Positions 1 to 9,347 are shown, counted from the stretch's first letter. The stretch: 64,000 nt of DNA from Fen-455 sp050015475 (GCA_050015475.1 JBEKBI010000011.1:1-64000), one strand, 5' to 3'. The notes: generated by a model not told the origin, from the sequence alone. Program-made: numbers and translations.

Positions 1-32
1 GGCTTGGACACCACGATCCTCAGGAGGGGGCC

Positions 33-66
33 ACTCTCGGTGGTGGATGATCAGTCCACCGAGAGT
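33..66. repeat. 11-bp perfect inverted repeat beyond istB
   Basis: ACTCTCGGTGG at 33-43 pairs with CCACCGAGAGT at 56-66 around a 12-nt loop. It lies just downstream of the istB stop (minus strand). No T-run follows on either strand, so a classic intrinsic terminator is not supported; it may be an end structure of the element or flanking DNA. Confidence 0.5.
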
Positions 67-99
67 TCATGCCTGGGGAATTTCAATGAGCAGGTCTGG

Positions 100-876
100 T
101 CAGTTTTCCGTGAGCGCGGTCATCCGGGCCTTGGCGTCTTGGAGGCGGTAGCTCTCGCCCTTGGTCTCGATGATGTTGCAGCGGTGTGTGAGCCGATCGA
201 GGGTCGCCCCGGTGAGGCGCTCGGAGCCGAGAACTTCTGTCCAGGACTCGAAGGGCAGGTTGCTCGTGACGATCAGGCTCGTGCGCTCATAGGCGGTCGA
301 GATGACGTCGAACAACAGCTCGGCACCGACCTTGGAAGCCGGGACGTATCCGAGTTCGTCTAACACGAGCAGGTCCAATCTCGCGAGCTGGCCCTTCAGT
401 CTGAGGAACGTCCGCTCGTCTCTTGCCTCGATGAGAGCGGTCACGAGCTCGGTGGTGCGAAAGAAGCGGACCTTGTAGCCCTTGTGGCACGCCTGGGCGG
501 CGAGCGCCGTGGCCAGATGCGACTTGCCCGTGCCGGGGTTGCCCACCATGATCACGTTCTCGCGCTTGTCGATGTACTCACAGCGAGCCAATTCCGCGAT
601 CAGCACCTTGTTGACAGACGGGCGTGCCGCGAAGTCGAAACTCTCGAGGGTCTTTATGGTCGGGAACCGTGCCGCTTTCAACCTTCGCTCTGCCGAGCGT
701 TTCTCCCGGTCCAGTAGTTCGAGCTCCAAGAGCTGTAACAGGTAGGAGAGGTGGTCGGCGTTGTCGGCCGCGGCCTGCCTGGCGACCTTCTCGCACTCGG
801 CCCCGATCGTCGGGAGTCGCAGGACCTTCAAGTGATGGTGCAACAACACGACGGACTTGGTCTCCAAACTCTTCAT
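100..876 (-). CDS. istB: IS21-family helper ATPase IstB
   Basis: ATP-binding helper of IS21 transposition, DnaC/DnaA-like AAA+ family; in the family it assembles on target DNA and stimulates the IstA transposase. The 258-residue product has a Walker A motif GNPGTGKS at residues 112-119 and a Walker B segment LLVLDELGY near 168-176, and its length is normal for IstB. The ATG start is preceded by an AAAGGA ribosome site with about 9 nt spacing. It follows istA by 52 nt in the same direction, so the two are probably cotranscribed. The reading frame is intact. Confidence 0.95.
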   Translation of the reverse strand: MKSLETKSVVLLHHHLKVLRLPTIGAECEKVARQAAADNADHLSYLLQLLELELLDREKRSAERRLKAARFPTIKTLESFDFAARPSVNKVLIAELARCEYIDKRENVIMVGNPGTGKSHLATALAAQACHKGYKVRFFRTTELVTALIEARDERTFLRLKGQLARLDLLVLDELGYVPASKVGAELLFDVISTAYERTSLIVTSNLPFESWTEVLGSERLTGATLDRLTHRCNIIETKGESYRLQDAKARMTALTEN

Positions 877-928
877 GGTGATGTTCCTTTCTCTAACGGC
901 GCGATCTGCGCCGAAAAGGTGTGGGACC

Positions 929-2425
929 TCAGGCCCCGATCTCGGTGAGCGCCCTGTAGGCGGAAAGGTCGGGGGCCTCGACGGCGACGGCCTTTAGGTG
1001 CGGGAGCCCGTCCAGGCTGAACAACCCGACCGGGGTCTCTTTCGAGTGGGAGAGGATGAGACCAATCGCGTCCGAGCCGGTCGCCCCGATCAAAAGCGCC
1101 TGTTCGACAGCCCCGGCCAGCTCCTTTAGCGTCGCCGACTCCATGAAGCGGAGGACCTTTATGTACTCACGGGTCCCTGACGAGCCGAGGTCGGCCTCGA
1201 GGCGGCGGCGAAGCACCGAGAAGCACTCGGGGAGGTCCCAGTCCTTTAGCGGGCGGGCGACGTCCAAAGCACCGGGCTTTCTCTCCAAGAGGGCCAGGTA
1301 GTGGCGGGGGTCGAAGCTGACCTGCTCTTTCGACCAGCACCGCTTATGGGTCGCCACGAGCTCTGTGCCGACGAGGAAGCGGACGTCTTCGATCCCGCCG
1401 AGGGCACAGATGTCGTGATGGGCGAAGGCAGTGGGCACCGAGTAGTCGTTGCGGTCGAACCTCACGAGCGACAGTGAGTTCGCTCCGCGCTGTTCAACCC
1501 TTCGCGCCTCGAAGGACTCGGCCGGGAGCGCCAACATGGCGGCCTGGTCGATGACGAGGCGCTCTGCTTTCGTCTCGGGCTTTCCCCGCACCCGACGGAA
1601 CAGATCGGCATAACAGCACCCGGCGAGGTACTCGTTCATCTCAGCGAAGGAGGAGAACCTCGGCACCGGCACGAGCAGGTTCCGCCTCGCATAGCCCACG
1701 TGGGTCTCGACGTGGCCCTTCTCGTTGCCCCGACCCACCCGACAGAAGTGGTGGCCGAAGAGGAAGTGGCTCTCGAGGCGCAAGAACTCGGTCGTGAGCT
1801 CGCGCTCGCGGCCCATCACCTTCTTGACCGCGATCGAGGTGTTGTCATAGCTCGTGCGCACAGGCACGCCGCCATAGAACTCAAAGGCGGCCACGTGACC
1901 GGCCTGGAAGGTCTCGGTGCACTCGCGGGGATAGGCCGAGACGAAGTAGGCGTCCGAGTAGGGAAGCGTCATCACCGCCAGGGCGGCCTTTGTCTCTAGA
2001 CCCGCGATCAGAACCGTTGCCTCGCCGAAGTCGAACTGGGCATGTCCCGGCGGGTGCGAGAGCGGGACGAAGACCTCCTTGGAGTAGTGCTTGGACCTGG
2101 CGACGGCCCTTCTCACCTGCGATGAGCACCCCGTGTAGCCGTATTCGTCTCTGAGGCGCTCATAGATGCGCTTGGCCGTGTGGCGCTGCTTTACAGGTGC
2201 GGTCTTGTCAGCCTCCAGGATCTCGTCGATGACGGGAAGGAACTGACCGAGCATGGGCTTCGGGCGAGTGGTCTTCTGGCGATAGCCGGGCGGTTCGGCA
2301 TTGGCCAGGATCTTCTCGAGGGTCCGAGCGCTGACCCGGTAGTCCCTTCTAATCGAGCGCTTCGACGCGCCCTCCACGAGCACCTTGCGCCGGATCTCTG
2401 TCCACATCTCCATGTCGGTGTGCAC
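929..2425 (-). CDS. istA: IS21-family transposase IstA
   Basis: DDE transposase of 498 residues. The N-terminal part (about 8-45) looks like a helix-turn-helix (KRSIRRDYRVSARTLEKIL). The RNase H-like catalytic triad can be placed at D132 (QFDFGEA), D194 (TSYDNTS) and E240 (GNEKGHVE), all intact, so the protein may be active. The start is a GTG close to the left-end repeats of the element. The order istA then istB is the IS21 arrangement. Confidence 0.95.
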   Translation of the reverse strand: MHTDMEMWTEIRRKVLVEGASKRSIRRDYRVSARTLEKILANAEPPGYRQKTTRPKPMLGQFLPVIDEILEADKTAPVKQRHTAKRIYERLRDEYGYTGCSSQVRRAVARSKHYSKEVFVPLSHPPGHAQFDFGEATVLIAGLETKAALAVMTLPYSDAYFVSAYPRECTETFQAGHVAAFEFYGGVPVRTSYDNTSIAVKKVMGRERELTTEFLRLESHFLFGHHFCRVGRGNEKGHVETHVGYARRNLLVPVPRFSSFAEMNEYLAGCCYADLFRRVRGKPETKAERLVIDQAAMLALPAESFEARRVEQRGANSLSLVRFDRNDYSVPTAFAHHDICALGGIEDVRFLVGTELVATHKRCWSKEQVSFDPRHYLALLERKPGALDVARPLKDWDLPECFSVLRRRLEADLGSSGTREYIKVLRFMESATLKELAGAVEQALLIGATGSDAIGLILSHSKETPVGLFSLDGLPHLKAVAVEAPDLSAYRALTEIGA

Positions 2426-2495
2426 CCTTCTCCCGTCTTCTCGCTCGAGTCCCAGGCGAAGCCTGTGGGCGGGTTCGAGCGAGCACGGGGATGGT

Positions 2496-2558
2496 CAGGT
2501 GCTCCCCTTTTCGATCAGCGCGTTCTGGGTCTCAGGTGCTCCCCTTTTCGATCAGCGT
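2496..2558. repeat. two 26-bp direct repeats at the IS21 left end
   Basis: An identical 26-bp unit, beginning TCAGGTGCTCCCC and ending GATCAGCG, occurs at 2496-2521 and 2533-2558, 37 bp apart. IS21 elements typically carry such repeated transposase-binding sequences just inside their ends. The outer copy lies 6 bp from the proposed tip at 2564. Confidence 0.85.
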
Positions 2559-2564
2559 TTACAG

Positions 2565-2737
2565 ACCGCGGGCTCGTCCTATTTGATCGGCGGGAGGTCC
2601 GAGGCGCGAAACCGCGTTGCCGATCTCGCAAGCGCCTCGAGCGAGCGACCGGCCGGTCATCCGCGCTTGAGCGCGGCGAGGCTGCGCTCGACTTGGCTCC
2701 TCTCACATTTGGAGGCTGGCACGCGCCTGCCTGAACT
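2565..2737. other. spacer between the two insertion sequences
   Basis: About 170 bases between the proposed IS21 tip and the first possible start of the next transposase. I see no gene, hairpin with T-run or repeat here. It presumably holds the left end of the second element, whose boundary I could not fix. Confidence 0.4.
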
Positions 2738-4504
2738 TTGCCGCGCGGCCGGGCTCCAAGGTTTCGAAGTCCTTTCCGATCTCCTGCCCTTAGTCGCTCC
2801 GCTTGGGCGCGCCGAGGCGGATGCGGAGCTCCGCGGCGGTGTGCGTTGAACCGCCCACCTCTTGACTTGACGGGGCGGCGGAGACCGACGACCGACGAGT
2901 TCAGCCTCGAGCGCCAGATCGTCCGCCGATCCGGTGTCGTAGATGCCCTTTCTCCTCGCATTGATGCCTCTGTCGGTCGGCCCCGGCAGCTGCCTTTAGA
3001 GGCACTGCTCGTCGCTTTCCAGATCAATGCCCTCCAACGCTCACACCAGGCACATCTGATCGATGTCGCGCGCCTCCTCAACGCGCTCGACGATGAGCAG
3101 CGCGGAAGACTCGGGATCAAGAGTTGGGACGAAGAAGAGGCTTATGAGCGCGTCACCTGGCTGTTCGGGAAGCTCTGTCGCGTCCTGGAGTCAGGCGTCG
3201 ACGGCCTGAGCCATGAATGGTTTGCCAACGCGATCGCCCGCGCCTCTGTGCCGAAGAGATATTTGAAGAGCAAGTCGGTGGCGGTCGACGGGACCGACGT
3301 CGAGACGTGGGGAGCTTTCCAGGGTTCGGTGACGACGATCGACTTCGACGGAGAGGCCGCCGATACCCAGCTCATCGATGGCCAACCTGCACCCCCGCGA
3401 ACCACCAAGCGAGCCAAGGTGCTAGCGATTGGGGACGACGGCCGCAAGCAGTACACACCGGACCGAGATGCCCGGGTTGGCCACCGCTCCTCCAACGGCC
3501 AGCACAACGCCGGTTCCTACATCGGCTATGAGCTCCACCTCGCTGTGCAGGTTCGCGACGTGCGCTGGACCGATTACGTGGAGAGGACCACGCTCGGCCC
3601 GGAGGTGCCCCAGCTCATAACGACCGCGGTTCTCGCCCCGGCCGGCACGCACCGGGCGAAGTCAGTCGTCGGACCGCTCATAGCCGCCAAGCAAGCTGGA
3701 TACGACATCGATGACGTCGTGTGGGACCCGGGCTACTCGCTTTGCACGCCTGAGACGACGACCTACCCGCTCTCTCAGGCCGGGATCGGCACGACCTTCC
3801 AGCTCGTCATGTCCCAACGGGGGATCAGGCCGTTCTCGAAAGAGGCCATCTTGATGGACGGTCAGCTCTACTCGAGTCTGCTTCCGAGATCCCTGCGTGA
3901 CCTCGCCACCGCTCCAATGATGGCGACAGGCGCGTATCGGCGCGCTTATGAAGAGCCGTTCAACAAAAGAGCGCGCTGGCGTCTCGTGAGGCACGCCGGA
4001 CCCGACAAAGACGGTGTGACGAGGTGGCGATGTCCGTTCTGCGCGGGCCTGCTTCGCAGTCGCAACTTCCCTGAGACGATGCGCCGTTCGTTGAAGGCGC
4101 CTTTGGTCATGCTTCCGGCGTCGAAGGAGACCTGTTGTTGTGGGACCGTCTCTGCGCCTCCGGCGGACTTGCCGCTTGCGCAGAGGATCCCGTTCGGGAC
4201 GACGGCCTGGCGCATCTCCATGAACCGCCGCATGGCGGTCGAGTCCGTGAACGCCGCCTTGAAGGGCGGCTATGTGAATCTGGCCCGGGGATTTTTCAGG
4301 GTCTTCGGGCTCGTCAAGATAACGGCGCTGCTTGGCTTTACGATCGCGGCGGTCAACCTGGACCGGATCCGCAGCCATGAGGCCAAGCTCGCGGAACAGC
4401 AGGATCAGCCGGCGCGCCGAAAGAAGCGTCGCGTCGGCACCTGGCGGGACATGATCGGCCACCTCGCAGAGTCGCCGTCATTGTCCGCTGGCCCGACCGG
4501 CTAA
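2738..4504 (+). CDS. DDE-type transposase of a second insertion sequence
   Basis: Large transposase-like protein of up to 588 residues. A DDE pattern is visible: D184 in AVDGTDVETW, an aspartate in VVWDPGYS, and a glutamate in MAVESVNAALKGG near the C-terminus, with the R-x(n)-E spacing seen in IS5/IS1182-type families. A Cys cluster (CPFCAG and CCCG) lies between the last two catalytic segments. The first 45-55 residues are Arg/Pro-rich and not convincing; the true start is probably later, but no strong ribosome site marks it (the 2738 start is TTG). Both possible ends contain TTTCGAA (around 2762 and 4525), but a real terminal repeat is not proven. No internal frameshift is seen. The family assignment is tentative. 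Confidence 0.75.
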   Translation: MPRGRAPRFRSPFRSPALSRSAWARRGGCGAPRRCALNRPPLDLTGRRRPTTDEFSLERQIVRRSGVVDALSPRIDASVGRPRQLPLEALLVAFQINALQRSHQAHLIDVARLLNALDDEQRGRLGIKSWDEEEAYERVTWLFGKLCRVLESGVDGLSHEWFANAIARASVPKRYLKSKSVAVDGTDVETWGAFQGSVTTIDFDGEAADTQLIDGQPAPPRTTKRAKVLAIGDDGRKQYTPDRDARVGHRSSNGQHNAGSYIGYELHLAVQVRDVRWTDYVERTTLGPEVPQLITTAVLAPAGTHRAKSVVGPLIAAKQAGYDIDDVVWDPGYSLCTPETTTYPLSQAGIGTTFQLVMSQRGIRPFSKEAILMDGQLYSSLLPRSLRDLATAPMMATGAYRRAYEEPFNKRARWRLVRHAGPDKDGVTRWRCPFCAGLLRSRNFPETMRRSLKAPLVMLPASKETCCCGTVSAPPADLPLAQRIPFGTTAWRISMNRRMAVESVNAALKGGYVNLARGFFRVFGLVKITALLGFTIAAVNLDRIRSHEAKLAEQQDQPARRKKRRVGTWRDMIGHLAESPSLSAGPTG

Positions 4505-4708
4505 GCAGCTTCTTCCCCTTCGTTTCGAAAGCCCCGGGGTTTTGGCGCGGCCGGAATTACGCGCGGGAGGTGTGAAGCCGGGGAACGACCTCGGATCAGC
4601 CAGCCAAAGGGACCGATGAGGCGTGCACGAGACCCAAAAATGGCAGTTCGCGCGCCCTCAGACGGGCTTTACAAACATCGAGGCCAGAGTCTTACGAACA
4701 TCCCTGGG

Positions 4709-4780
4709 AGGCGGCGCCCAGAATCGAACTGGGGTACAGGGCTTTGCAGGCCCTTGCCTAAACCACTCGGCCACGCCGCC
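4709..4780 (-). tRNA. tRNA-Cys (anticodon GCA)
   Basis: The minus strand folds as a complete tRNA: acceptor stem GGCGGCG/CGCCGCC, D stem GCC/GGC, anticodon stem AGGGC/GCCCT with loop CTGCAAA (anticodon GCA), and T stem CCCAG/CTGGG around TTCGATT. The discriminator base is U, as expected for tRNA-Cys. CCA is not encoded (CCC follows). It lies about 200 bp downstream of the second transposase. Confidence 0.97.
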
Positions 4781-4920
4781 CGGTCAAGCACTATTCCTCT
4801 GCCATTGGTCGCCGGGCGATGACGGACGTCCTGGCAGGCCGCGCCAGACTACCGCGCGGCTGGTCGCTCGCCGGGTGCCTCTCCACAGCACCCTGGTCTG
4901 CTGGGGTGTTGATTCAGCTG

Positions 4921-5697
4921 TCAAACACCCGTGGTGTTGAACCCGCCATCGACGTGGATGATCTCGCCGGTCGTCTGGGGGAACCAGTCCGACAGGAGCG
5001 CCACACATGCCCGTGCAACGGCCTCGGAGTTGCGGACGTCCCAGCCGAGTGGGGCGCGGGTGTTCCAAACGCTTTCGAAGCGCTCGAAGCTGGGTATGGA
5101 TCTCGCTGCCACCGTGCTGATAGGGCCGGCTGCGACAAGGTTGACTCGGATGCCCTGGGGACCAAGGTCACGGGCGAGATAGCGCGTGAGTGACTCGAGT
5201 GCCGCTTTGGCGACGCCCATCCAGTCGTAACCCGGCCAAGAGACGCTCGCGTCGAAGTCGAAGCCGACGATCGCCCCGCCGCCCGCCGCCCGGCTGAGCA
5301 AGGGAGCGAAAGCTTTGGCTAGGACCTTCATGGAAAAGGCAGATATTTCGACGGCCGTGGCCACGTCGGGCCAGTCGGCTTTTAGAATGCCATGTCCGAG
5401 GCAGTCTTCAGGGGCGTAGCCGATCGCGTGGACGACGCCGTCGAGAGCGCCCCAGCGCTGCCTCAGCTCGTCGGCCACGTTCTCAGCCTGTCCGTCGACG
5501 GTGACGTCGAGCTCGTAGATCTCGGCCGGTGCAGGAAGCTTGCGGGCAGCGCGGGTTGTCAGCGACAGTCCCCGGCCGAAGCCGGTGAGTGCCACCTCGG
5601 CTCCTTCCTCCTGTGCGAGCCGGGCCGCTCCGAAGCCAAGAGAGTCATCGGTCAGTACTCCGGTGACGAGGATGCGCTTTCCTTCGAGGATGCCCAC
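4921..5697 (-). CDS. fabI: enoyl-[acyl-carrier-protein] reductase (NADH), InhA-like
   Basis: Last reductive step of type II fatty-acid elongation: NADH-dependent reduction of trans-2-enoyl-ACP, cytosolic. The 258-residue short-chain dehydrogenase closely follows the InhA pattern: cofactor loop GVLTDDSLGFG at 13-23, the HAIGYAP segment near 90-96, and the FabI-type Y-x6-K pair Y157/K164 in YDWMGVAKAALES. LVAAGPI and the C-terminal GEIIHVDGG are also family-typical. It is far from the main fab operon of this window (39932-44434). The GTG start is preceded on the minus strand by TACGGT seven bases upstream and no ribosome site, suggesting a leaderless mRNA. Confidence 0.95.
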   Translation of the reverse strand: MGILEGKRILVTGVLTDDSLGFGAARLAQEEGAEVALTGFGRGLSLTTRAARKLPAPAEIYELDVTVDGQAENVADELRQRWGALDGVVHAIGYAPEDCLGHGILKADWPDVATAVEISAFSMKVLAKAFAPLLSRAAGGGAIVGFDFDASVSWPGYDWMGVAKAALESLTRYLARDLGPQGIRVNLVAAGPISTVAARSIPSFERFESVWNTRAPLGWDVRNSEAVARACVALLSDWFPQTTGEIIHVDGGFNTTGV

Positions 5698-5704
5698 GGG
5701 TGTA

Positions 5705-5710
5705 ACCGTA
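5705..5710 (-). promoter_or_regulatory. fabI -10 box, probable leaderless promoter
   Basis: TACGGT on the minus strand, followed by 7 nt and then the fabI GTG. No Shine-Dalgarno lies between. No good -35 was identified. Confidence 0.5.
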
Positions 5711-5739
5711 GCCGTGGATCCTCCCAGAGCCCTTCTTGA

Positions 5740-7674
5740 CTATCTGACGGACTGCGAGGTGAGTTTGCGGTACAGGGCTGAGGTTTCAGGATGGATACCG
5801 AGAAGTGGGTCGCCTCTCAGCTCTAGAGCCGCAGCCAGACCTCGCAGGGCGGCGTCTACGCCGCCGCGATTGCCGAGTCCGTCTGCTGCTCGCATCATCA
5901 GTCGATAGAGGCGCTCGTCCCAAGGGGCGACGAGCAGTCCTTGCAGCGCCGCCCAATGTGCGAGGCCGGCGTCGCCGCAAGCGAGAGCGTTTTCGCCGAG
6001 ACGGCAAGCGACGTCGACAACGCTGGCCTCAACGGCCGCCGTGTGACCCTCTAGCTGGGCCCATTCACCCTTGTCGAGGCCAGCGAAGGGACGACCGTGA
6101 ACAAGTGCGAGCGCTTCGCGCCACGACTCGGGGCCGCGCTCCGCGAGAGCAAGACTTCGGAAACGGTCCCAATCGGTCTCGATTTCGACGATGAGATGGC
6201 GCCCGCCTCGTTTTCTCAGGCGGGGTCGCCCATCGCTCGCAAGGCCGAGGGCCTTTCTCGTCTCGGAGAGCCGGTTGGCGAGCGTCTGAAGTGGGACTCG
6301 CCGTCCGGACCAGAGTGCGGTGGCAAAAGAGTCGCTTGTTGCACCTTCGGGATGCATGGCCAGGAACGCGACGAGTTCTGTCATCCGCCTCCGGTGGCCG
6401 AATGGTTCCGACGCGCCTGTGACCTGAACGTTCCCGAGCACTGTGACCTCCACTGATGAGCGCAGGGACGATGCAGCAGCCCGAGGGCGGTGCTGCTGAT
6501 CGGGAGTCCGGCTCACCTCGCCTTCAGCCGTCGGGAGTGATGTCGCGTCATCCCCACGACTCGGCCGCGCTGTCTGTCCGGCCCCGCCGGTGCTTACGGA
6601 CGTCGATTCTGGATCCGCCAGTTCCGTACACGTGACTGTGCGCCCATCTCGGAACGTGAGGTTCGCCTGGCCCGATGACTCCGGCCCAAGATTCCACGCG
6701 CATCGTGCACCGTGGGTGCCAGCGCAGCACAGGAGTCCCACAGCGGCTGTCGCGTCGCAGAATTGGCTCAGCTCAGCGAGACACGGATCATCAGGCTCGC
6801 TCGCCCAGGGCGGGACGATCACACAGGTTGATCGCAGTTGCGCGGCTGTCCCGTGGTGAGACCTCAGCTCTTCGAGGGCAGTCGCGATAGTCGGAGCGTG
6901 GAGGATCCCTTCGAGCCGGGGCATCGGTCGATCGAAAGCGACCAAGACCAGTCTCCCGACGTCGGACCATCGTCTGGAGACGAGTTCGGCGACGACATCG
7001 GCGATCTTGACGCCGACCGCCGGCAGGGTCCCGTTGAGCGTCGTTGAGCCGACGCCCACGAGGTCGACGAGACATCTTCGCCCATTCAGCTCGGACACTG
7101 TGACTAGCGCCGCCTCTTGGGACGCGCGGGTGATTTCGTTCGTGACCGGCAGGGAGGCGATCAGGTTGGGGTCGCGTGGGAGCGTCCATGAAGCGGAGAT
7201 CGCCTGGGAGTTGAAGGGCCATTGTGCGGGAGCCGGCGCTGCGAGGCAGACCCGGACGGAATCCGGCTCGAGCTGAACCACCTCGACGGCCGTTGGCCGC
7301 CCAAGAGACGCCAGAACTTGAGCCGCCGCACCCAGCGCGAGACGGCTCCACTCAGAGTCCTCGAGATGCAGGGGAAGCCGGAAATCCCAGGCGGAAGGCG
7401 CGGTCGGCGGTGACTGACCGCCAGAGGGGCGCCCGTCGTTCGCGGCGCTCTGTGCTGAGGCGACCTGGCCTTCATCCGATGCTTCGGCACCGAAGTGAGA
7501 TCGGGACGTCGTACGGGACGTGTCGACTTCCAAGCCAGCCTGAGACGCTAGGGACCAACGACGCTGGACCCTGAGCAGCCCGCTGATAGCCAAGGCGCTC
7601 GCCTTGTTCGGCGCCGGTTTGCCGCGCGCGTCCTCGGACTCGCTGCCAGGGGTGCTCGAAATCGGCGAGCTCAT
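5740..7674 (-). CDS. BTAD/winged-helix transcriptional regulator with long N-terminal region
   Basis: Probable DNA-binding regulator of 644 residues. The C-terminal third has a SARP-like winged helix (VTVLGNVQVTG, then RRRMTELVAFLAMHPEG, then LANRLSETRKALG) followed by an all-helical bacterial transcriptional activation domain with a PFAGLDKGEWAQLEG segment. The N-terminal ~400 residues start with a Ser/Pro/Ala-rich stretch and then a globular part I do not recognise. Classical SARPs carry the winged helix at the N-terminus; here it is C-terminal, as in some actinobacterial LysM/BTAD-type proteins. I chose the ATG at 7674 because AGGAG sits 5 nt upstream; an in-frame start 37 codons earlier has no such signal. 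Target genes are unknown. Confidence 0.8.
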   Translation of the reverse strand: MSSPISSTPGSESEDARGKPAPNKASALAISGLLRVQRRWSLASQAGLEVDTSRTTSRSHFGAEASDEGQVASAQSAANDGRPSGGQSPPTAPSAWDFRLPLHLEDSEWSRLALGAAAQVLASLGRPTAVEVVQLEPDSVRVCLAAPAPAQWPFNSQAISASWTLPRDPNLIASLPVTNEITRASQEAALVTVSELNGRRCLVDLVGVGSTTLNGTLPAVGVKIADVVAELVSRRWSDVGRLVLVAFDRPMPRLEGILHAPTIATALEELRSHHGTAAQLRSTCVIVPPWASEPDDPCLAELSQFCDATAAVGLLCCAGTHGARCAWNLGPESSGQANLTFRDGRTVTCTELADPESTSVSTGGAGQTARPSRGDDATSLPTAEGEVSRTPDQQHRPRAAASSLRSSVEVTVLGNVQVTGASEPFGHRRRMTELVAFLAMHPEGATSDSFATALWSGRRVPLQTLANRLSETRKALGLASDGRPRLRKRGGRHLIVEIETDWDRFRSLALAERGPESWREALALVHGRPFAGLDKGEWAQLEGHTAAVEASVVDVACRLGENALACGDAGLAHWAALQGLLVAPWDERLYRLMMRAADGLGNRGGVDAALRGLAAALELRGDPLLGIHPETSALYRKLTSQSVR

Positions 7675-8244
7675 GAGGGCTCCTGCTTGAAGGCGCACGC
7701 GATCGGCCGCTTGACCGCGCCGTAAGTCGGGTCTGGTCTCATCGGGGCGGTCTAGCCACCGCCACGCGGTGCCCGCCGTGTCCAAGTTCGGCTCACATCA
7801 TGTCAAAGCGTCGTGGAGAGGGCACGGCTGGACGTTTCAGCGCCGGATAGGGCAGCGGCTCTGGCGAGAGAGGCGGCGGAGACGGCGCTCGCGCGGGTCG
7901 ACACCCATCCGCACGCGCCGGCGACAGCGACTGCAGCGGGCACGGTGGCGTGACGGACCGCGCAAAGCGAAAACCGATGACTGACTCTCCTAAGCCTGTG
8001 TGGCGGTGGAGCCGCACCATCGCCGCGCCGGGGCCGTTCCTCACGGCATGGCGCAACCGTCGAGCAAACCTGTACCGGGCCACATACCACCGGAACGGAC
8101 GGAAGGCGCGTGTCGCTGGCTTGGCTCTGGACAACGACGCTTCGCCCGGTTGCGGCACCGGCATACGCGAATCGGCCGCTGCGGGGCTTTGCAAGTACCA
8201 GATCCTCAAAAGAGGGCCGAGTCCGTACCCAAGGAGAGTCCGTC
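7675..8244. other. 570-base intergenic region between divergent genes
   Basis: Lies between the BTAD regulator (minus) and the SIMPL gene (plus) and must hold promoters for both. The only feature I can support is the AAGGAG ribosome site at 8231-8236. Short open frames on both strands here have basic, low-complexity products and look spurious. Confidence 0.5.
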
Positions 8245-9165
8245 GTGAACGAAGACAGGCCAAGTAGCCCAGAGTCAGATGCAGAAATCGAGTCAGCAGA
8301 TTCGACCCACGCACCCGTGAGCGCAAAGGCGGTCCCCGCAACAGCCGGACGGTCCGCCGTCGGCGGGTCACGCGGGTTCTTCCGCCGCTTCACACCCCGC
8401 ACGCTCGTGATGATCGGCGTGGGCGTGCTCCTGGTGGCTGGTTCGGTCGCTGGCACGCTCTCTTTGCGCAGCTCCAACAAGTCGCTTTCGTTGTCCAACT
8501 ACCAATCGGTCCTTGCCTCAGCGCACGCTTCCGGAGCCGCGTCCGGGGCGACGATCACGGTCACAGGCAGCGGCGCAGTCGAAGGCACGCCCGATACGGC
8601 CTCGTTCAGCATCGGCGTGGATACGACCGAGTCCACCGCGGCGGCGGCGCTTGACCAGAACAACACCCAGGTTGCCAACCTCGAGCAGTCTCTCGAGCAG
8701 AGCGGCGTCCCTGCGAAGGACATCCAGACGAGCGAGCTGGACCTCTACGCCAACACGGACAACAGCGGAGCCGTCACCGGTTTCAGCGCTGACGACGATC
8801 TCAACGTGACCATAACCGGCCTCTCGGGGCTGGGCAGCGCCCTCGATGCGGCTGTGCACGCTGCCGGCAACGGGGCCACTCTGGGCGGGATCTCGTTCTC
8901 CATCTCCAATCAGTCGACGTTGCTCGCCACCGCTCGCGCTCAAGCGATGCAGGCGGCCAGGACCGAGGCGTCGCAGATTGCCGCCGGTGGGGGACTCGTC
9001 CTCGGTCCGATCGTCAAGATCACGGACCAGGAGAACGTCGGCCAGAACATCCTCTACGAGTCGCCAGAGGCCTTTGCGGCATCGCGCTCGTCGGTGCCAG
9101 TTCAAGCCGGCCAGCAGCAGATCACTGTCGACGTGACGGTCGTTTACCAGCTCGTGGCTTCCTGA
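8245..9165 (+). CDS. SIMPL-domain (DUF541) membrane-anchored protein
   Basis: 306-residue protein with a cytoplasmic N-terminus (about 1-48), one membrane helix (TLVMIGVGVLLVAGSVAGTL) and an extracytoplasmic SIMPL/DUF541 domain: the family start ITVTGSGAVEGTPDTASFSIGV, the helix with LEQSGVPAKDIQTSELDLY, and the C-terminal QQQITVDVTVVYQL. Family members are envelope proteins of unclear biochemical role; one was first described as an IRAK-interacting protein. The GTG start at 8245 has AAGGAG eight bases upstream; upstream in-frame starts lack this. It precedes the membrane protein and sigma factor genes. Confidence 0.9.
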   Translation: MNEDRPSSPESDAEIESADSTHAPVSAKAVPATAGRSAVGGSRGFFRRFTPRTLVMIGVGVLLVAGSVAGTLSLRSSNKSLSLSNYQSVLASAHASGAASGATITVTGSGAVEGTPDTASFSIGVDTTESTAAAALDQNNTQVANLEQSLEQSGVPAKDIQTSELDLYANTDNSGAVTGFSADDDLNVTITGLSGLGSALDAAVHAAGNGATLGGISFSISNQSTLLATARAQAMQAARTEASQIAAGGGLVLGPIVKITDQENVGQNILYESPEAFAASRSSVPVQAGQQQITVDVTVVYQLVAS

Positions 9166-9347
9166 GCGGCGTTCCCGAGCGATGCCAAGCGCCGGCTGTC
9201 TCGATGCCGTCTCGGCGTCGGGCGGTCGGCGCACTGGCATGTGTGCGCCCCTGGTGGCACGGAACCTCCGAAATGGGGGACGGCGGGACGACTTGCAGAA
9301 ATCTCCGCGTACGCGAAACTGCTTCCTCGTTGCTTTGAAAGGACGTG

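Larger units (their letters stand above)
1..2564 (-). mobile_element. IS21-family insertion sequence (right end not resolved)
   Basis: The istA and istB genes lie in tandem on the minus strand, the standard IS21 layout. Upstream of istA two 26-bp direct repeats (2496-2521 and 2533-2558) end at a plus-strand ACA at 2564, which is TGT read in the istA direction, the usual IS21 tip. At the other end, beyond istB, no matching TGT tip is visible before base 1, so the element may run out of the window or end imprecisely. An 11-bp inverted repeat lies at 33-66. Target-site duplication could not be identified. Confidence 0.75.

Noticed and set aside
7769..8267. Small plus-strand frames between the BTAD and SIMPL genes
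   Set aside because: Arg-rich products without ribosome sites; the SIMPL start is set further downstream by AAGGAG.
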